Shown piece after piece: positions 17,163 through 25,078 of a DNA stretch of 41,961 bases. Source of the DNA: a virus; IMG/VR virus record IMGVR_UViG_3300037137_001220, positions 1 to 41,961 of that record. One strand, 5' to 3'. The position numbers were made by a program, and so were the translations under genes. Within the stretch, counting starts at the first letter, position 1. Each line of letters opens with the position of its first letter. A model generated the notes under the pieces. The model was not told where the DNA came from, did no database searches, and saw only the letters and a list, made by a program, of their open reading frames with translations.

Positions 17163-18233
17163 TTACTGAAGACCGACTTCCCATTCTTTCAGGATTACGG
17201 CGCCGGTTTGCGCGGCGTTGGCCTGGAGCATGAAAAAGAACGGCACCACCGTATCCCCATTATCCCAACTGAATGCCGCGGTCACACTCGGAGCAATGCC
17301 ATCGATCTTATAAGTGACCGCCCGGGCCGCGGACACATAAATCTCAAATGTATGCGTTTCGCCATCCGCCCAATTGTCCGTGGTATCTGTCGTGGTGGTG
17401 GCCGCATTGTCGTCGATCGTCTCGATCTTGATATCCCCGCTGATCACATTCAGCACGGCCATATTGTTATAGTCATCGAGGTTCGCCTGATACGCCTCCG
17501 CGGTCCTGAAACCGAATGCGCAATCGTCCGTGCCAGCCACGGTCGTGATCAAGAACTTGCATTTGGCATAGAATGCATCGGTGCCGATTAAAAAAGCCGC
17601 GCGCGACTTGGCGGTGATGCCCTGCGAGATCTCCACCCCGTCATTATCCGCCTGATCCATGCCGACATCTAGTCCGGCGGCGGCCGCTGACGGCGCCACA
17701 ATCGTCTGTGTGCCCTTTACATGATATTCGAAGATGTTCTCCTCAAGCATCATGATATTCGTGGTCCCCGTGGTCCCGGCGGAGGCGCCGCCCGCCAGTT
17801 TGGATGTGACCGGATTGCTCTCGAATTCCTCGAAGATGAAACGACGATCAAGCGAGGTTTGCCGGATTGAATCCGCCGCGGTATCCGTGGCAATCAAGTT
17901 CGGTATCATCATCATCAGGACGCTGGTGTCCGCCAGGGCGGCGGCTTCGATGCAGAATCCAACAGCCGTGTTCCCTGCCCCGGTCTTGTTCACATATTCA
18001 TTGGTTGCATCCCAATATCCAAGTTCTCCAACGTCAATCGCCACGCCGGCCTGCTTGGTAAAAGAAACCTTGCCCATATAGACATAGGCATTGTCCGCGG
18101 CCGCATCTGTCGCGTTAACCGCAATCAGCGCCCGCCCATTTACCACAATGATATCGCCGCCGGCCACGGCCGCCGCGTTAGCATATTGCAAGGTTCGGAG
18201 ATTGGTAATGCTATCTCTTATTTCAATGCTCAT
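17163..18233 (-). CDS. Capsid decoration protein: DUF2190-like domain fused to a beta-sandwich (356 aa)
   Basis: Residues 1-110 match DUF2190 (capsid cement) proteins: short strands, VAGGDIIVVNGRALIAVN and YWDATNEYVNKTGAGNTAVG. Residues about 120-356 are a second domain rich in Asp, Thr and aromatics (AFGFRTAEAY, NWADGETHTFEIYV, WDNGDTVVPFFFML) that looks like a lectin-type jelly-roll. Usual DUF2190 proteins are only about 110 aa, so this is a fusion. It lies between the scaffold and the coat gene. Surface display of the second domain is inferred. Confidence 0.65.
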   Translation of the reverse strand: MSIEIRDSITNLRTLQYANAAAVAGGDIIVVNGRALIAVNATDAAADNAYVYMGKVSFTKQAGVAIDVGELGYWDATNEYVNKTGAGNTAVGFCIEAAALADTSVLMMMIPNLIATDTAADSIRQTSLDRRFIFEEFESNPVTSKLAGGASAGTTGTTNIMMLEENIFEYHVKGTQTIVAPSAAAAGLDVGMDQADNDGVEISQGITAKSRAAFLIGTDAFYAKCKFLITTVAGTDDCAFGFRTAEAYQANLDDYNNMAVLNVISGDIKIETIDDNAATTTTDTTDNWADGETHTFEIYVSAARAVTYKIDGIAPSVTAAFSWDNGDTVVPFFFMLQANAAQTGAVILKEWEVGLQ

Positions 18234-18271
18234 CTGAAGTTACCTCCTGTCGTCTCATTTGGGATTGCTGT

Positions 18272-18679
18272 CTATTTCGGAATCAGCGGATTGTCTTCTT
18301 CCCCACCCTTGGCGCCATCCGCGGATTTGTCCCGCCGCATATCGCCCGCGAGCTGACCCTCGGCCGGGAACTTCTCCTGAACTCGTTTCTCCAGGACCAG
18401 GACTTCGGTCTTCAGGAAATCGAGCGGATAGCCGGCCGCGACAGCCTTAACCGGGATTTGCGCTTCAGGGGTCTCGCCGATATCCCCAAGCTTCGCCTTG
18501 AGCGCGACATAGTTCTTGACCAGATCCTCTCGATAAGCCTTGCCATCCATGGCCAAGGGCTCGAGTTCCTTAATCCGCGCATCCTTCTCATCCATCAGCG
18601 CCTTAAGCTCACTGAATACACCATCGGCGGTGAATGCCTTACCGAACATCTCTTTCAGCCGTTTCAAAAACTGTTCCAT
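18272..18679 (-). other. Likely internal start producing free scaffold (135 aa)
   Basis: An in-frame ATG at 18679 (MEQFLKRLKEMFGKAF) is preceded by an AAGGGGG Shine-Dalgarno about 10 bases away, inside the protease gene. It falls exactly at the border between the protease domain and the helical scaffold, like lambda C/Nu3. Translation from it would give extra scaffold copies. The ribosome site is seen; its use is inferred. Confidence 0.55.
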
Positions 18680-19312
18680 AGCGTTAAGTCCCCCTTTGTG
18701 ATCTTCCTTATATTGTTTCTGGACCGTGGCCCCCGGCTGTGCCCCCAGCCAGACGAGAGATCCCTCGGTCGCCTCGCCAGGCGCCTTGTATTCCCAGTAA
18801 AGGATCTCGTCAAATTGACCCTTAATGGGTAATAAATCGGCGGCACGAAATCCAATCGAGACATGACGATAGATTCCGGCATCCAGATTCTGCAGCGTGT
18901 ATTTATTCCCAGGATTCTTCACCATATAGAAGGATCCCCAGAGGATCTTCACCATGGCGACACCATCCGACAGCCGGGCTTCCTCGCCGGTTAAAATCTT
19001 GAACTGTTCCGGAGATATCTCCTCTGTATTCGCCGCGAAGAATAGACCAAACCCTGGACCTGGGCGTTCATGGCCCCAAAGCACGGATTTCCCTGGAAGC
19101 GTGCGGGCGAAGTCATCCAGCAATATTTCGGGAAACCGCTCGCGGTCCCGGTCCACCGCATTATGGGCAAGAAGGACTTTGCGGACATAGACCTCTTCGG
19201 CGTTGAGCGCCTTGAGGGCATACTGGTTGATTTGAGCTAATATTTCCGGAGTAATCTCCGCGCCGGCCGATTTAAGGCCAAATTGCTTAATGAATGCCTT
19301 AAGAACATTCAT
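18272..19312 (-). CDS. Prohead protease fused to scaffold, XkdF-like (346 aa)
   Basis: The N-terminal half (about 35-200) has VRKVLLAHNAVDRDRERFP, His81 in WGHERPG and Ser152 in RHVSIGFR, the pair expected for the S78/U35-type prohead protease fold. The C-terminal half (about 212-346) is a long Lys/Glu-rich helical scaffold with a disordered acidic tail. The protease matures the procapsid and the scaffold guides coat assembly. Its ATG overlaps the 54-aa gene stop (ATGA). An internal start (18679) could make scaffold alone. Confidence 0.75.
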   Translation of the reverse strand: MNVLKAFIKQFGLKSAGAEITPEILAQINQYALKALNAEEVYVRKVLLAHNAVDRDRERFPEILLDDFARTLPGKSVLWGHERPGPGFGLFFAANTEEISPEQFKILTGEEARLSDGVAMVKILWGSFYMVKNPGNKYTLQNLDAGIYRHVSIGFRAADLLPIKGQFDEILYWEYKAPGEATEGSLVWLGAQPGATVQKQYKEDHKGGLNAMEQFLKRLKEMFGKAFTADGVFSELKALMDEKDARIKELEPLAMDGKAYREDLVKNYVALKAKLGDIGETPEAQIPVKAVAAGYPLDFLKTEVLVLEKRVQEKFPAEGQLAGDMRRDKSADGAKGGEEDNPLIPK

Positions 19313-19473
19313 ATCCTAACTCCCTTCTCACGCAGAATCTTAATGACATCCTCCCCTGTAATGATCGTCTTCTCCGCCTTCTCCCCCTCTATGGGATAGG
19401 TCGGATCGGCAAAGTCTCTCTTTACGCCGGAAATCTTCTTGGTGATTGTCTTGACAGATCCCTGCTTTGCCAT
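19309..19473 (-). CDS. Small basic late protein (54 aa)
   Basis: ATG at 19473, stop TGA at 19309..19311 overlapping the protease ATG. The peptide begins MAKQGSVKTITKKISGVKRD and ends TGEDVIKILREKGVRI, with a Lys-rich N-terminus. There is no clear Shine-Dalgarno; the putative promoter's -10 lies only about 10 bases upstream, so the message may be nearly leaderless. No family is recognised. The tight coupling to the protease suggests a head-assembly role. Confidence 0.65.
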   Translation of the reverse strand: MAKQGSVKTITKKISGVKRDFADPTYPIEGEKAEKTIITGEDVIKILREKGVRI

Positions 19474-19484
19474 ATGCACGGAGA

Positions 19485-19530
19485 CATAGCAGAAAAAAGG
19501 AACATTATCAGGCAGAGGATGTTAGTTTTT
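19485..19530 (-). promoter_or_regulatory. Putative activator-dependent late promoter, copy A
   Basis: A 46-bp block shared without gaps with 24556..24601 (37 of 46 identical). On the minus strand it reads AACAT, spacer with CTGCCTGA, ATGTT, a T-run, then TGCTATG (extended -10). The inverted AACAT/ATGTT ends are spaced like a dimeric activator site centred near -40. It lies in a non-coding gap before the 54-aa gene. The alternative is a weak terminator (short stem plus T6). Confidence 0.5.
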
Positions 19531-19562
19531 GAAAAAAGAAAGATATTCTCTTGGCAATCGGA

Positions 19563-21665
19563 TCAAGCCCGGTCTACCTCGCTTTTCCCCGGTCTGGTAG
19601 AACATCGGCAACGCGGATGTGTATCTCTCCCTGGGCATGGACATTGGGCTATCTCATACTCTCCGGCTAGGGACTGACAGAAGGCACAGCCATCCGGAGC
19701 CGGGACAAACTCCACTTTCGAGACCTTCCAGGCTTCCCATTCCGAAAGCTTGGCGGCCTCGGCCGCGGCCGTCATCTCTGTGCGCGCCAGGCGTTCCCAA
19801 TCGCTGTTCTGCTCTCCGAAGAGTTTATGCAGGCGTGAACCTATATGCTTCGGGTTTGTGCCGGCCAGGACCTGGGCCTCGATCTCCGGTAGGATCTTGT
19901 TTATGATCGCCTTCGTGGCGTTATCCTTGACGAGCTGAAATCCTTCCTTACAGATCTGGTCATAGGTCTTCTGGTTCGCAATCAAGTTCAGAATCGGTTT
20001 GTCTTTCCCAATCATGTATGCGGCGGAGAAATACCCCTCCGAAAGTGCCTGGCCATAATACCATCGGACAGCCGAGTCTCTGTCCCTTAAGTCATATTCC
20101 CCAATGAATCGCTTAAGGGCCTGCTGGATAGCTGACCGTTGTTCGTCGCTCCAGGTGAATTGATCGACCAGCGGGACCCCGGCGGGCAGATCGGACTTCG
20201 CCCCCTTCTGATCGGACAATTTCAGGATAGTCAGGACTCTATCAGACAATTCCGACCATTTACCCTTAAGATCATCTTCATAGCCCTTTTCGAGTTGATC
20301 GATTTCCGGCCAGTCAAATGGCCGGCGAAGTTCCTTGGCGCCGCAATCGCACCCGGGCCCGTGGATCTGGTGTGCCATCTTGAACTTAATCTCTTTTGTC
20401 GGGTCTTTTGTCCCTTTTCCGATCGCCAGATCCTCAATACTGATTGTGATCCCGGCCGCCGCTGCATTCTGCAGATAGTACATGTCCGCCTGGGCATTCA
20501 GGAATCTGGCTTGGGCCTGGGCTACCAGGTCGTGCAGGTTTACCTGCCCCCATTCTAGCCACCAGTCTCCTTTGCGCCAGGTGCGGCCCTGGAGAAGGAG
20601 CCTGGTTTTGATGACATTTTCGAAGATCGGCAGCTTGGCCGACTGGCGCGTCTGAACATCGGCGAGAAGAACCTCCACCTCGGCATTTGACAGGCGTTCG
20701 GTCGTGGACCAGTGCATGCCGAGCATCCAGGCCGGAAGTCCGGTTTTTGCCACGATCTGCTCCAATACATGCCGCGCCGGGGCCTCAATCTCCAATATCT
20801 GTCCGTCCGCGCCGATGATTTTTATTTCAATGTCTGAACCGATATCAATCGCACGCACGAAGTCAGCCGATTTCCCTTCTCGTTTCGCGCGTATTGCGGT
20901 GTTGAATTCGGTCTCAAGCATTTGCCGCCTGGCCGCCAGTTCCCCCCCATCCTTTTTCGAGGTCTTGTAAACAATTGAAAATGAAGGATCTCCGAAACGT
21001 TCCCAATTGTTGAGGAGAGAATTGTGCATGGTGGCCAGAATTTTGGCCACGAACTCGCAGGACCGCATGAGGGGCGTCCCATATGGGTTCTGATTCTCAT
21101 TATTGATGCTGAAATAGAGGATGTTGGCCGGATTAAGCAGCCGATAGTCGCTGTCTCCATCGGCCTTTTGATAGATCTCCAGGGTGGACCCGTTCCTTTT
21201 GAATCTGATATATTTGGAATCGGCAACCCGCAGGCCGACAATATCGCTTCTCTTCTTGTCCGTAACATATTCTCCCAGTCCAAAACCCTGCTCAAAACCC
21301 TCATTGCTCAGATTCTGATGAAACGACTGCATACCCTTCTGGATATCATTCACGGCCACGGATTTCATCCAGTCCTCGATATCCGAGACCAGGGCCTCAT
21401 TCTTTCCCTTTACGATTATGTGCCCGTCAAGACTGACCAGCCGTGTTATGGCCGCATCGATGATTGGGATCGCCTCCCGGAGGAACTCGTAAAAGGAGGC
21501 CTCTACCTTCCGTGGCACATAGTTCTGAAAATATTGAGTGAAGATCCCCTGGCCATCATTGGGACGCAACTGCCATCCGGAGGTGGACTGCTGCCCTGGC
21601 GCCTTGGATGCCGCGGCATGCCTCAGAAACCGTCGCGCTTTACCGAATATATCCGCTATCTGCAT
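19563..21665 (-). CDS. Portal protein (DUF935-like) fused to MuF head-morphogenesis domain (700 aa)
   Basis: Residues 1-400 match Mu gp29/DUF935 portals (NYVPRKVEASFYEFLREAIP, NPYGTPLMRSCEFVAKIL, TTERLSNAEVEVLLADVQTR). Residues about 520-690 form the MuF/SPP1 gp7 domain: DWERLARTEMTAAAEAAKLS, then DGCAFCQSLAGEYE and HPRCRC. Normally these are two genes; here they are one chain with a linker containing GPGCDCG (about 435). The portal is the DNA gateway and packaging-motor anchor. It has a GGAG ribosome site 6 bases before its ATG. Confidence 0.85.
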   Translation of the reverse strand: MQIADIFGKARRFLRHAAASKAPGQQSTSGWQLRPNDGQGIFTQYFQNYVPRKVEASFYEFLREAIPIIDAAITRLVSLDGHIIVKGKNEALVSDIEDWMKSVAVNDIQKGMQSFHQNLSNEGFEQGFGLGEYVTDKKRSDIVGLRVADSKYIRFKRNGSTLEIYQKADGDSDYRLLNPANILYFSINNENQNPYGTPLMRSCEFVAKILATMHNSLLNNWERFGDPSFSIVYKTSKKDGGELAARRQMLETEFNTAIRAKREGKSADFVRAIDIGSDIEIKIIGADGQILEIEAPARHVLEQIVAKTGLPAWMLGMHWSTTERLSNAEVEVLLADVQTRQSAKLPIFENVIKTRLLLQGRTWRKGDWWLEWGQVNLHDLVAQAQARFLNAQADMYYLQNAAAAGITISIEDLAIGKGTKDPTKEIKFKMAHQIHGPGCDCGAKELRRPFDWPEIDQLEKGYEDDLKGKWSELSDRVLTILKLSDQKGAKSDLPAGVPLVDQFTWSDEQRSAIQQALKRFIGEYDLRDRDSAVRWYYGQALSEGYFSAAYMIGKDKPILNLIANQKTYDQICKEGFQLVKDNATKAIINKILPEIEAQVLAGTNPKHIGSRLHKLFGEQNSDWERLARTEMTAAAEAAKLSEWEAWKVSKVEFVPAPDGCAFCQSLAGEYEIAQCPCPGRDTHPRCRCSTRPGKSEVDRA

Positions 21666-21786
21666 TTAGGACTCCGCAATTTTGTGTTACTGGTATTTCT
21701 CTGGTCGTAAAAAATATCACGTCCCATCAAAGGCGTGTTTCATCCTGTGACCTGGCGGGAGGCCTTCGCCGGCGGAGACATTCGTG
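21666..21786. other. Short gap between terminase and portal genes
   Basis: About 120 bases with the portal's GGAG ribosome site at its low end. It holds only very short frames (13 aa or less); I see no terminator or gene. Confidence 0.5.
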
Positions 21787-23622
21787 CTACGCGAAAAGAT
21801 CCTCAACCGCTTCCGCCAGGAGCTTCGCCAAAATCTGCACCCGGTCCGCATCTATCAAGTGATCATCCTCTTTCTTATAGATTCGATGTTTTCCGCCTGA
21901 ACGCACGGTATGGTTCGGGTAGAAGAGGGCGATATCCGGGTCTGGAGGATACTCGAGTTCGGCCCTCTGCATCTTCTTGACCAAGATATCCGTCGCCAGT
22001 TCCTTCAGGGTGATCTTGGCCGGCTTCCCGGTTTTGGCGTCGATTACCGGGTTCCCATCCTCATCCACATTATCATGCGTGGACTCGAACATATACCCCC
22101 GCAGCCGGTCGGCATATGCCTTTTTCTCATAGATCTCCAATCCCTGTAAGTCATGAGCCACGGCGGACCCGGCATTCCCGAAATCCGTTCCCCAGACAAT
22201 GGAGTCCATGGGTCCATAGACGTCATCCATGGCATTTAGCGCCTGGCACTGTTGATCATAGGTGACATGTTTGAGTTGCAGCCGGGCTATCATTCTTTCT
22301 TTCTTTCCGATGATATTCTTCACCAGCATCTCGGTGGGGTCCCCGCTGAACCCCAGGTCTGCGCCGGCGCGCTTCGCCCCGGGCACGGCCACAAAAAAGC
22401 TCTTGATCAACCGGGTAAACTCCGATTCATCAGAGGCATCAAAATCGAAAAAGCCCGCCTGGCGGAATGCCGTGTCCATCAAGAGCACCCTTCGCGGCAT
22501 TGGTCCATTTTCGTTGACCACATATTCACACTTGTATCCAGTGACCATCACTTCGCGGCTGGCGGATTCCACCAGGATCTTCAGACACCGGTATTCAGGA
22601 ATATCCCGGATGCAGATTTTGAACTGATGCCATGGGAAGACAGTATTCTCTGGATCCCCGTCTTCGCCGAGTACGTTGTGTTTGTATTCTGGAGAATCTT
22701 CCCCACCATACTGGTCGATATAGAAACGCCGTCGCTCATCTGACCAGTAAGGAGTGGGCATAAGGGGCTTAGCCCATTGGAAGAGTCTGAACTTAAGAGC
22801 CTGTATATGCTTGGGAACATCGTTGTGGGATTCAATTTGCACCTCCTCATGCCTTTTTTTAATCCGAGCCCGCTCGCCCAGCTTATAGAACTCACAGGAT
22901 CGATCGCCATCCGGGACCGAATAGATCTTCGCCACGCATCCGGGTTTCATGGCCCGCCAGAATTCAGACCATTGCCGCTTGTTCTTGTCTTTGGCCGCCT
23001 CATCCTTTATGGCGAACGTCCGGACATGCACGCCGCGATAGGCCTCTCCATCATATCCGGAGGGACGGAAGTCTATCTTGAAACCATTGGTGAAATAGAA
23101 AGCATGATGCGGATGCTTCTTCCATTTTTTGAGTGAACTCAATAGATCCTTATTCCAAAGCATCTGCTCATACATGCCTTCAATGATTTCTTCCAGATGC
23201 GTCTGTTGCGGGGCGCCGATCAAACCGGACCCGCCCATTATGGTAAAACCCTTGTAAAGGGCATAGGCTATGATCTCGCGAGTCTTACCTACTTCAGCGC
23301 CACACTTATGCACCGTGCTGCCTTCATGGCAAAGGGAATCCATCTGATAATCCCAGAAGGTATATGGATCCAGGTGATCCGGGTCTTCCGGTTCCCTGAG
23401 GAACGTATTACACCACAAATAGGGATCCGCGCAAATGCAGGCTATCTGAAACTCATCTATCGAACTGAAGGGCCTTGGGAACTCATGACGCGCGAGCTGA
23501 TGATAGGTCCAGTCAAACTTCTCCATCCAGGATTCAAAATCTTTCCTCGGCACCAGAATGGCCTTTTTGAAATCCGCCAGGCCGGCCGGCTCAGAATGAT
23601 CAATCATTGCCTGCATCATCAT
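21787..23622 (-). CDS. terL: Terminase large subunit (611 aa)
   Basis: The ATPase-nuclease that packages DNA into the procapsid. Walker A is CGAEVGKT (about residue 110) and Walker B is FAIKDEAA (about 205). The C-terminal RNase H-like nuclease has acidic residues in GADLGFSGD (about 424), WGTDFGN (about 480) and DDHLIDADR (about 590). Length and domain order are typical of Terminase_6-type proteins. Its start overlaps the small subunit gene by 23 bases. All catalytic positions appear intact. Confidence 0.92.
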   Translation of the reverse strand: MMMQAMIDHSEPAGLADFKKAILVPRKDFESWMEKFDWTYHQLARHEFPRPFSSIDEFQIACICADPYLWCNTFLREPEDPDHLDPYTFWDYQMDSLCHEGSTVHKCGAEVGKTREIIAYALYKGFTIMGGSGLIGAPQQTHLEEIIEGMYEQMLWNKDLLSSLKKWKKHPHHAFYFTNGFKIDFRPSGYDGEAYRGVHVRTFAIKDEAAKDKNKRQWSEFWRAMKPGCVAKIYSVPDGDRSCEFYKLGERARIKKRHEEVQIESHNDVPKHIQALKFRLFQWAKPLMPTPYWSDERRRFYIDQYGGEDSPEYKHNVLGEDGDPENTVFPWHQFKICIRDIPEYRCLKILVESASREVMVTGYKCEYVVNENGPMPRRVLLMDTAFRQAGFFDFDASDESEFTRLIKSFFVAVPGAKRAGADLGFSGDPTEMLVKNIIGKKERMIARLQLKHVTYDQQCQALNAMDDVYGPMDSIVWGTDFGNAGSAVAHDLQGLEIYEKKAYADRLRGYMFESTHDNVDEDGNPVIDAKTGKPAKITLKELATDILVKKMQRAELEYPPDPDIALFYPNHTVRSGGKHRIYKKEDDHLIDADRVQILAKLLAEAVEDLFA

Positions 23623-24289
23623 TCTTGGTTTGCTGCTTTTCCTTGATGTTTTGCCCTACTCTACTCATAAGCTCTGAAAGGGTCTTAATGCCCTCCTCTT
23701 CCGTATCCTTCTTCGCTATCGCCTTCGGAGTGATCATCATCTCAGATGGAGTGAGACCGAGCTCGGCGATCATTTTGGGAAGAGCCAGAAGGGCAGGGTG
23801 TGGCTTGATTTCATAGCCTAATAAGCATCCTTCCTTGTCCCATTTCTCGGATTTCACTATGGTGCCATCACGCATAATGTCTTCAATCAGATTTCCCACT
23901 ACCTGCATGGCGCCCGCGATCTTAAGAGCCGCGATCTCCTGAAAATCATCATAATCCTTGTTCTTGATAGCCTTCATTATGGCCATGAATGCATGAACAA
24001 TCTCAGCTTTATCGAGGCAATCACCGCCTGGTTTTGTCGCCCCTTCATCCACCAGGTCGCAGGGATATTGCGGACAGGTGGATCGGCAGGGTTTGATCTT
24101 GTTAATGATGAATCCCTGGGCATACTCTCCATGCTTCCAGGCATTCCTGTTCCCAATCATCCCGGGCTTCGGCAGCTTGGAAATAGCCTGACGTTGAGCC
24201 AGGGCCGACGGAGAAAGAGTATATTGACGCTTGATTCTTAAATTTTCCGGTATCCCTATCTCATTATGCTCCTCATCCATCCTGATCAC
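23600..24289 (-). CDS. terS: Terminase small subunit-like protein (229 aa)
   Basis: The gene just upstream of and overlapping the large subunit. It has the GNRNAWKHGEYA motif (about 46-57) seen in many small-terminase and terminase-associated proteins, a cysteine group (CRSTCPQYPC) and a helical central region (about 95-140) that could oligomerise. The C-terminal helix is charged. It probably selects viral DNA for packaging. The recognition site is expected nearby but is not identified. Confidence 0.75.
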   Translation of the reverse strand: MIRMDEEHNEIGIPENLRIKRQYTLSPSALAQRQAISKLPKPGMIGNRNAWKHGEYAQGFIINKIKPCRSTCPQYPCDLVDEGATKPGGDCLDKAEIVHAFMAIMKAIKNKDYDDFQEIAALKIAGAMQVVGNLIEDIMRDGTIVKSEKWDKEGCLLGYEIKPHPALLALPKMIAELGLTPSEMMITPKAIAKKDTEEEGIKTLSELMSRVGQNIKEKQQTKNDDAGND

Positions 24290-24555
24290 CCGCCTTTATG
24301 TGTCCCTTGAAAAACAATATACGATGAATTTTCCAACCAATAGTCCTATATTTCAGTGGGACAAAGCTAAATAACTCCCCGCCTTTCCGATCCATCCATA
24401 GGGCATGGAACCCAGCCCATCTCCGCGATCGGCGCAGTCAGAGATAACCTCCTGTCGAGGCTACTTTCCTGATCGCCCAGAATAGACAATTACTTCTCCA
24501 CGATGAATTAGCCAATAAAAAAGCCCTCTGATCCGATAATGGACCTTTGAGCTTT
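24290..24555. other. Leader between late promoter and terminase gene, possible packaging region
   Basis: About 265 bases without a convincing gene (a 17-codon frame with GCGGAG upstream exists but is weak). It is the usual location of cos or pac sites, upstream of terS. GC-rich short palindromes such as CCGATCGCGG occur near 24425..24435. No site can be proved from one sequence. Confidence 0.35.
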
Positions 24556-24601
24556 CATATCAAAAAAAACTAACATTTTCAGGCAGTAGGTGTTAATTTT
24601 T
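24556..24601 (-). promoter_or_regulatory. Putative activator-dependent late promoter, copy B
   Basis: Second copy of the 46-bp element at 19485..19530. On the minus strand: TAACA, spacer with CTGCCTGA, TGTTA, T8, then TGATATG as extended -10, in the same spacing as copy A. It overlaps the last bases of the 68-aa membrane gene and drives toward the terminase genes. The Mor-like activator encoded about 200 bases upstream is the natural candidate to bind it. Confidence 0.55.
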
Positions 24602-24799
24602 TCCCCACTTGATCAATCCCCATAATGATAAGCTCATGTAAACGAAAAATAACGTAGCCTGCGCGTAATTCTTCCCAATAAGATTTAGAGCTACAAATCC
24701 ACAATTACTCAAGATCCAGATCAGGAAACCGATTCTTTTCTGGAAGATATTGAACATGGCCCCGGCGATTCCACAAATAACAAGCATCCAATTCAGCAT
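24593..24799 (-). CDS. Small three-segment membrane protein, PnuC-like (68 aa)
   Basis: Almost entirely hydrophobic with about three membrane segments (residues 1-20, 23-43, 46-65) and loops FNIFQKRIGF and NLIGKNYAQ. This arrangement resembles short PnuC-like proteins sometimes encoded by phages. PnuC transports nicotinamide riboside, but this copy is far too short for a full transporter. The TAA of the Mor-like gene abuts its ATG, with GAGGA 8 bases upstream. Its role is unknown; a lysis-related membrane role is also possible. Confidence 0.6.
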   Translation of the reverse strand: MLNWMLVICGIAGAMFNIFQKRIGFLIWILSNCGFVALNLIGKNYAQATLFFVYMSLSLWGLIKWGKN

Positions 24800-25078
24800 T
24801 TATCCGATCCTCTTAACAATTCTCCGCACTTGCATTTCTGACAATCCAAACCTGATCCCCAGCTCTCTACAGTTGAATCCTGTGAATTTACAGCGAATCA
24901 ATCGGTTGCGATGCTCGCATTCACGTTGTTTCCGTGTTGGTATCGTTATCCTGCATCCGCCAAGCTCGTCAATTATCATGCTGATAATTGATGTCGCTGA
25001 TGTTTCCCCTATTTCTCTATCTAATCTTTTAAAAAGATTATTGACCAAATCTCTATTATTTCCGTTTAGAATTGTCAT
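24800..25078 (-). CDS. Mor-family transcription activator (92 aa)
   Basis: LGGCRITIPTRKQRECEHRN followed by a helix-turn-helix (NCRELGIRFGLSEMQVRRIV) is the signature of the Mor/C activators of phage Mu. The N-terminal part (residues 1-40) is the dimer region. I start at ATG 25078, inside the 3' end of the recombinase gene (23-base overlap); a longer frame upstream is not protein-like. Mor-type proteins turn on middle or late genes, and two candidate late promoters share a dyad element (19485, 24556). No Mu transposase is present. Confidence 0.8.
   Translation of the reverse strand: MTILNGNNRDLVNNLFKRLDREIGETSATSIISMIIDELGGCRITIPTRKQRECEHRNRLIRCKFTGFNCRELGIRFGLSEMQVRRIVKRIG

Noticed and set aside
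19485-19530. Plain transcription terminator
   Set aside because: The stem is only about 5 bp and the same block with fixed -10 spacing occurs before terS, which suits a promoter better, though a terminator is not excluded.
21024-21710. Long plus-strand frames opposite the late genes
   Set aside because: They mirror strongly supported minus-strand genes and have no promoters, ribosome sites or recognisable motifs.
24800-25078. Mu-like transposing phage because of the Mor-type activator
   Set aside because: No transposase A/B genes; an integrase and a tRNA attP are present.
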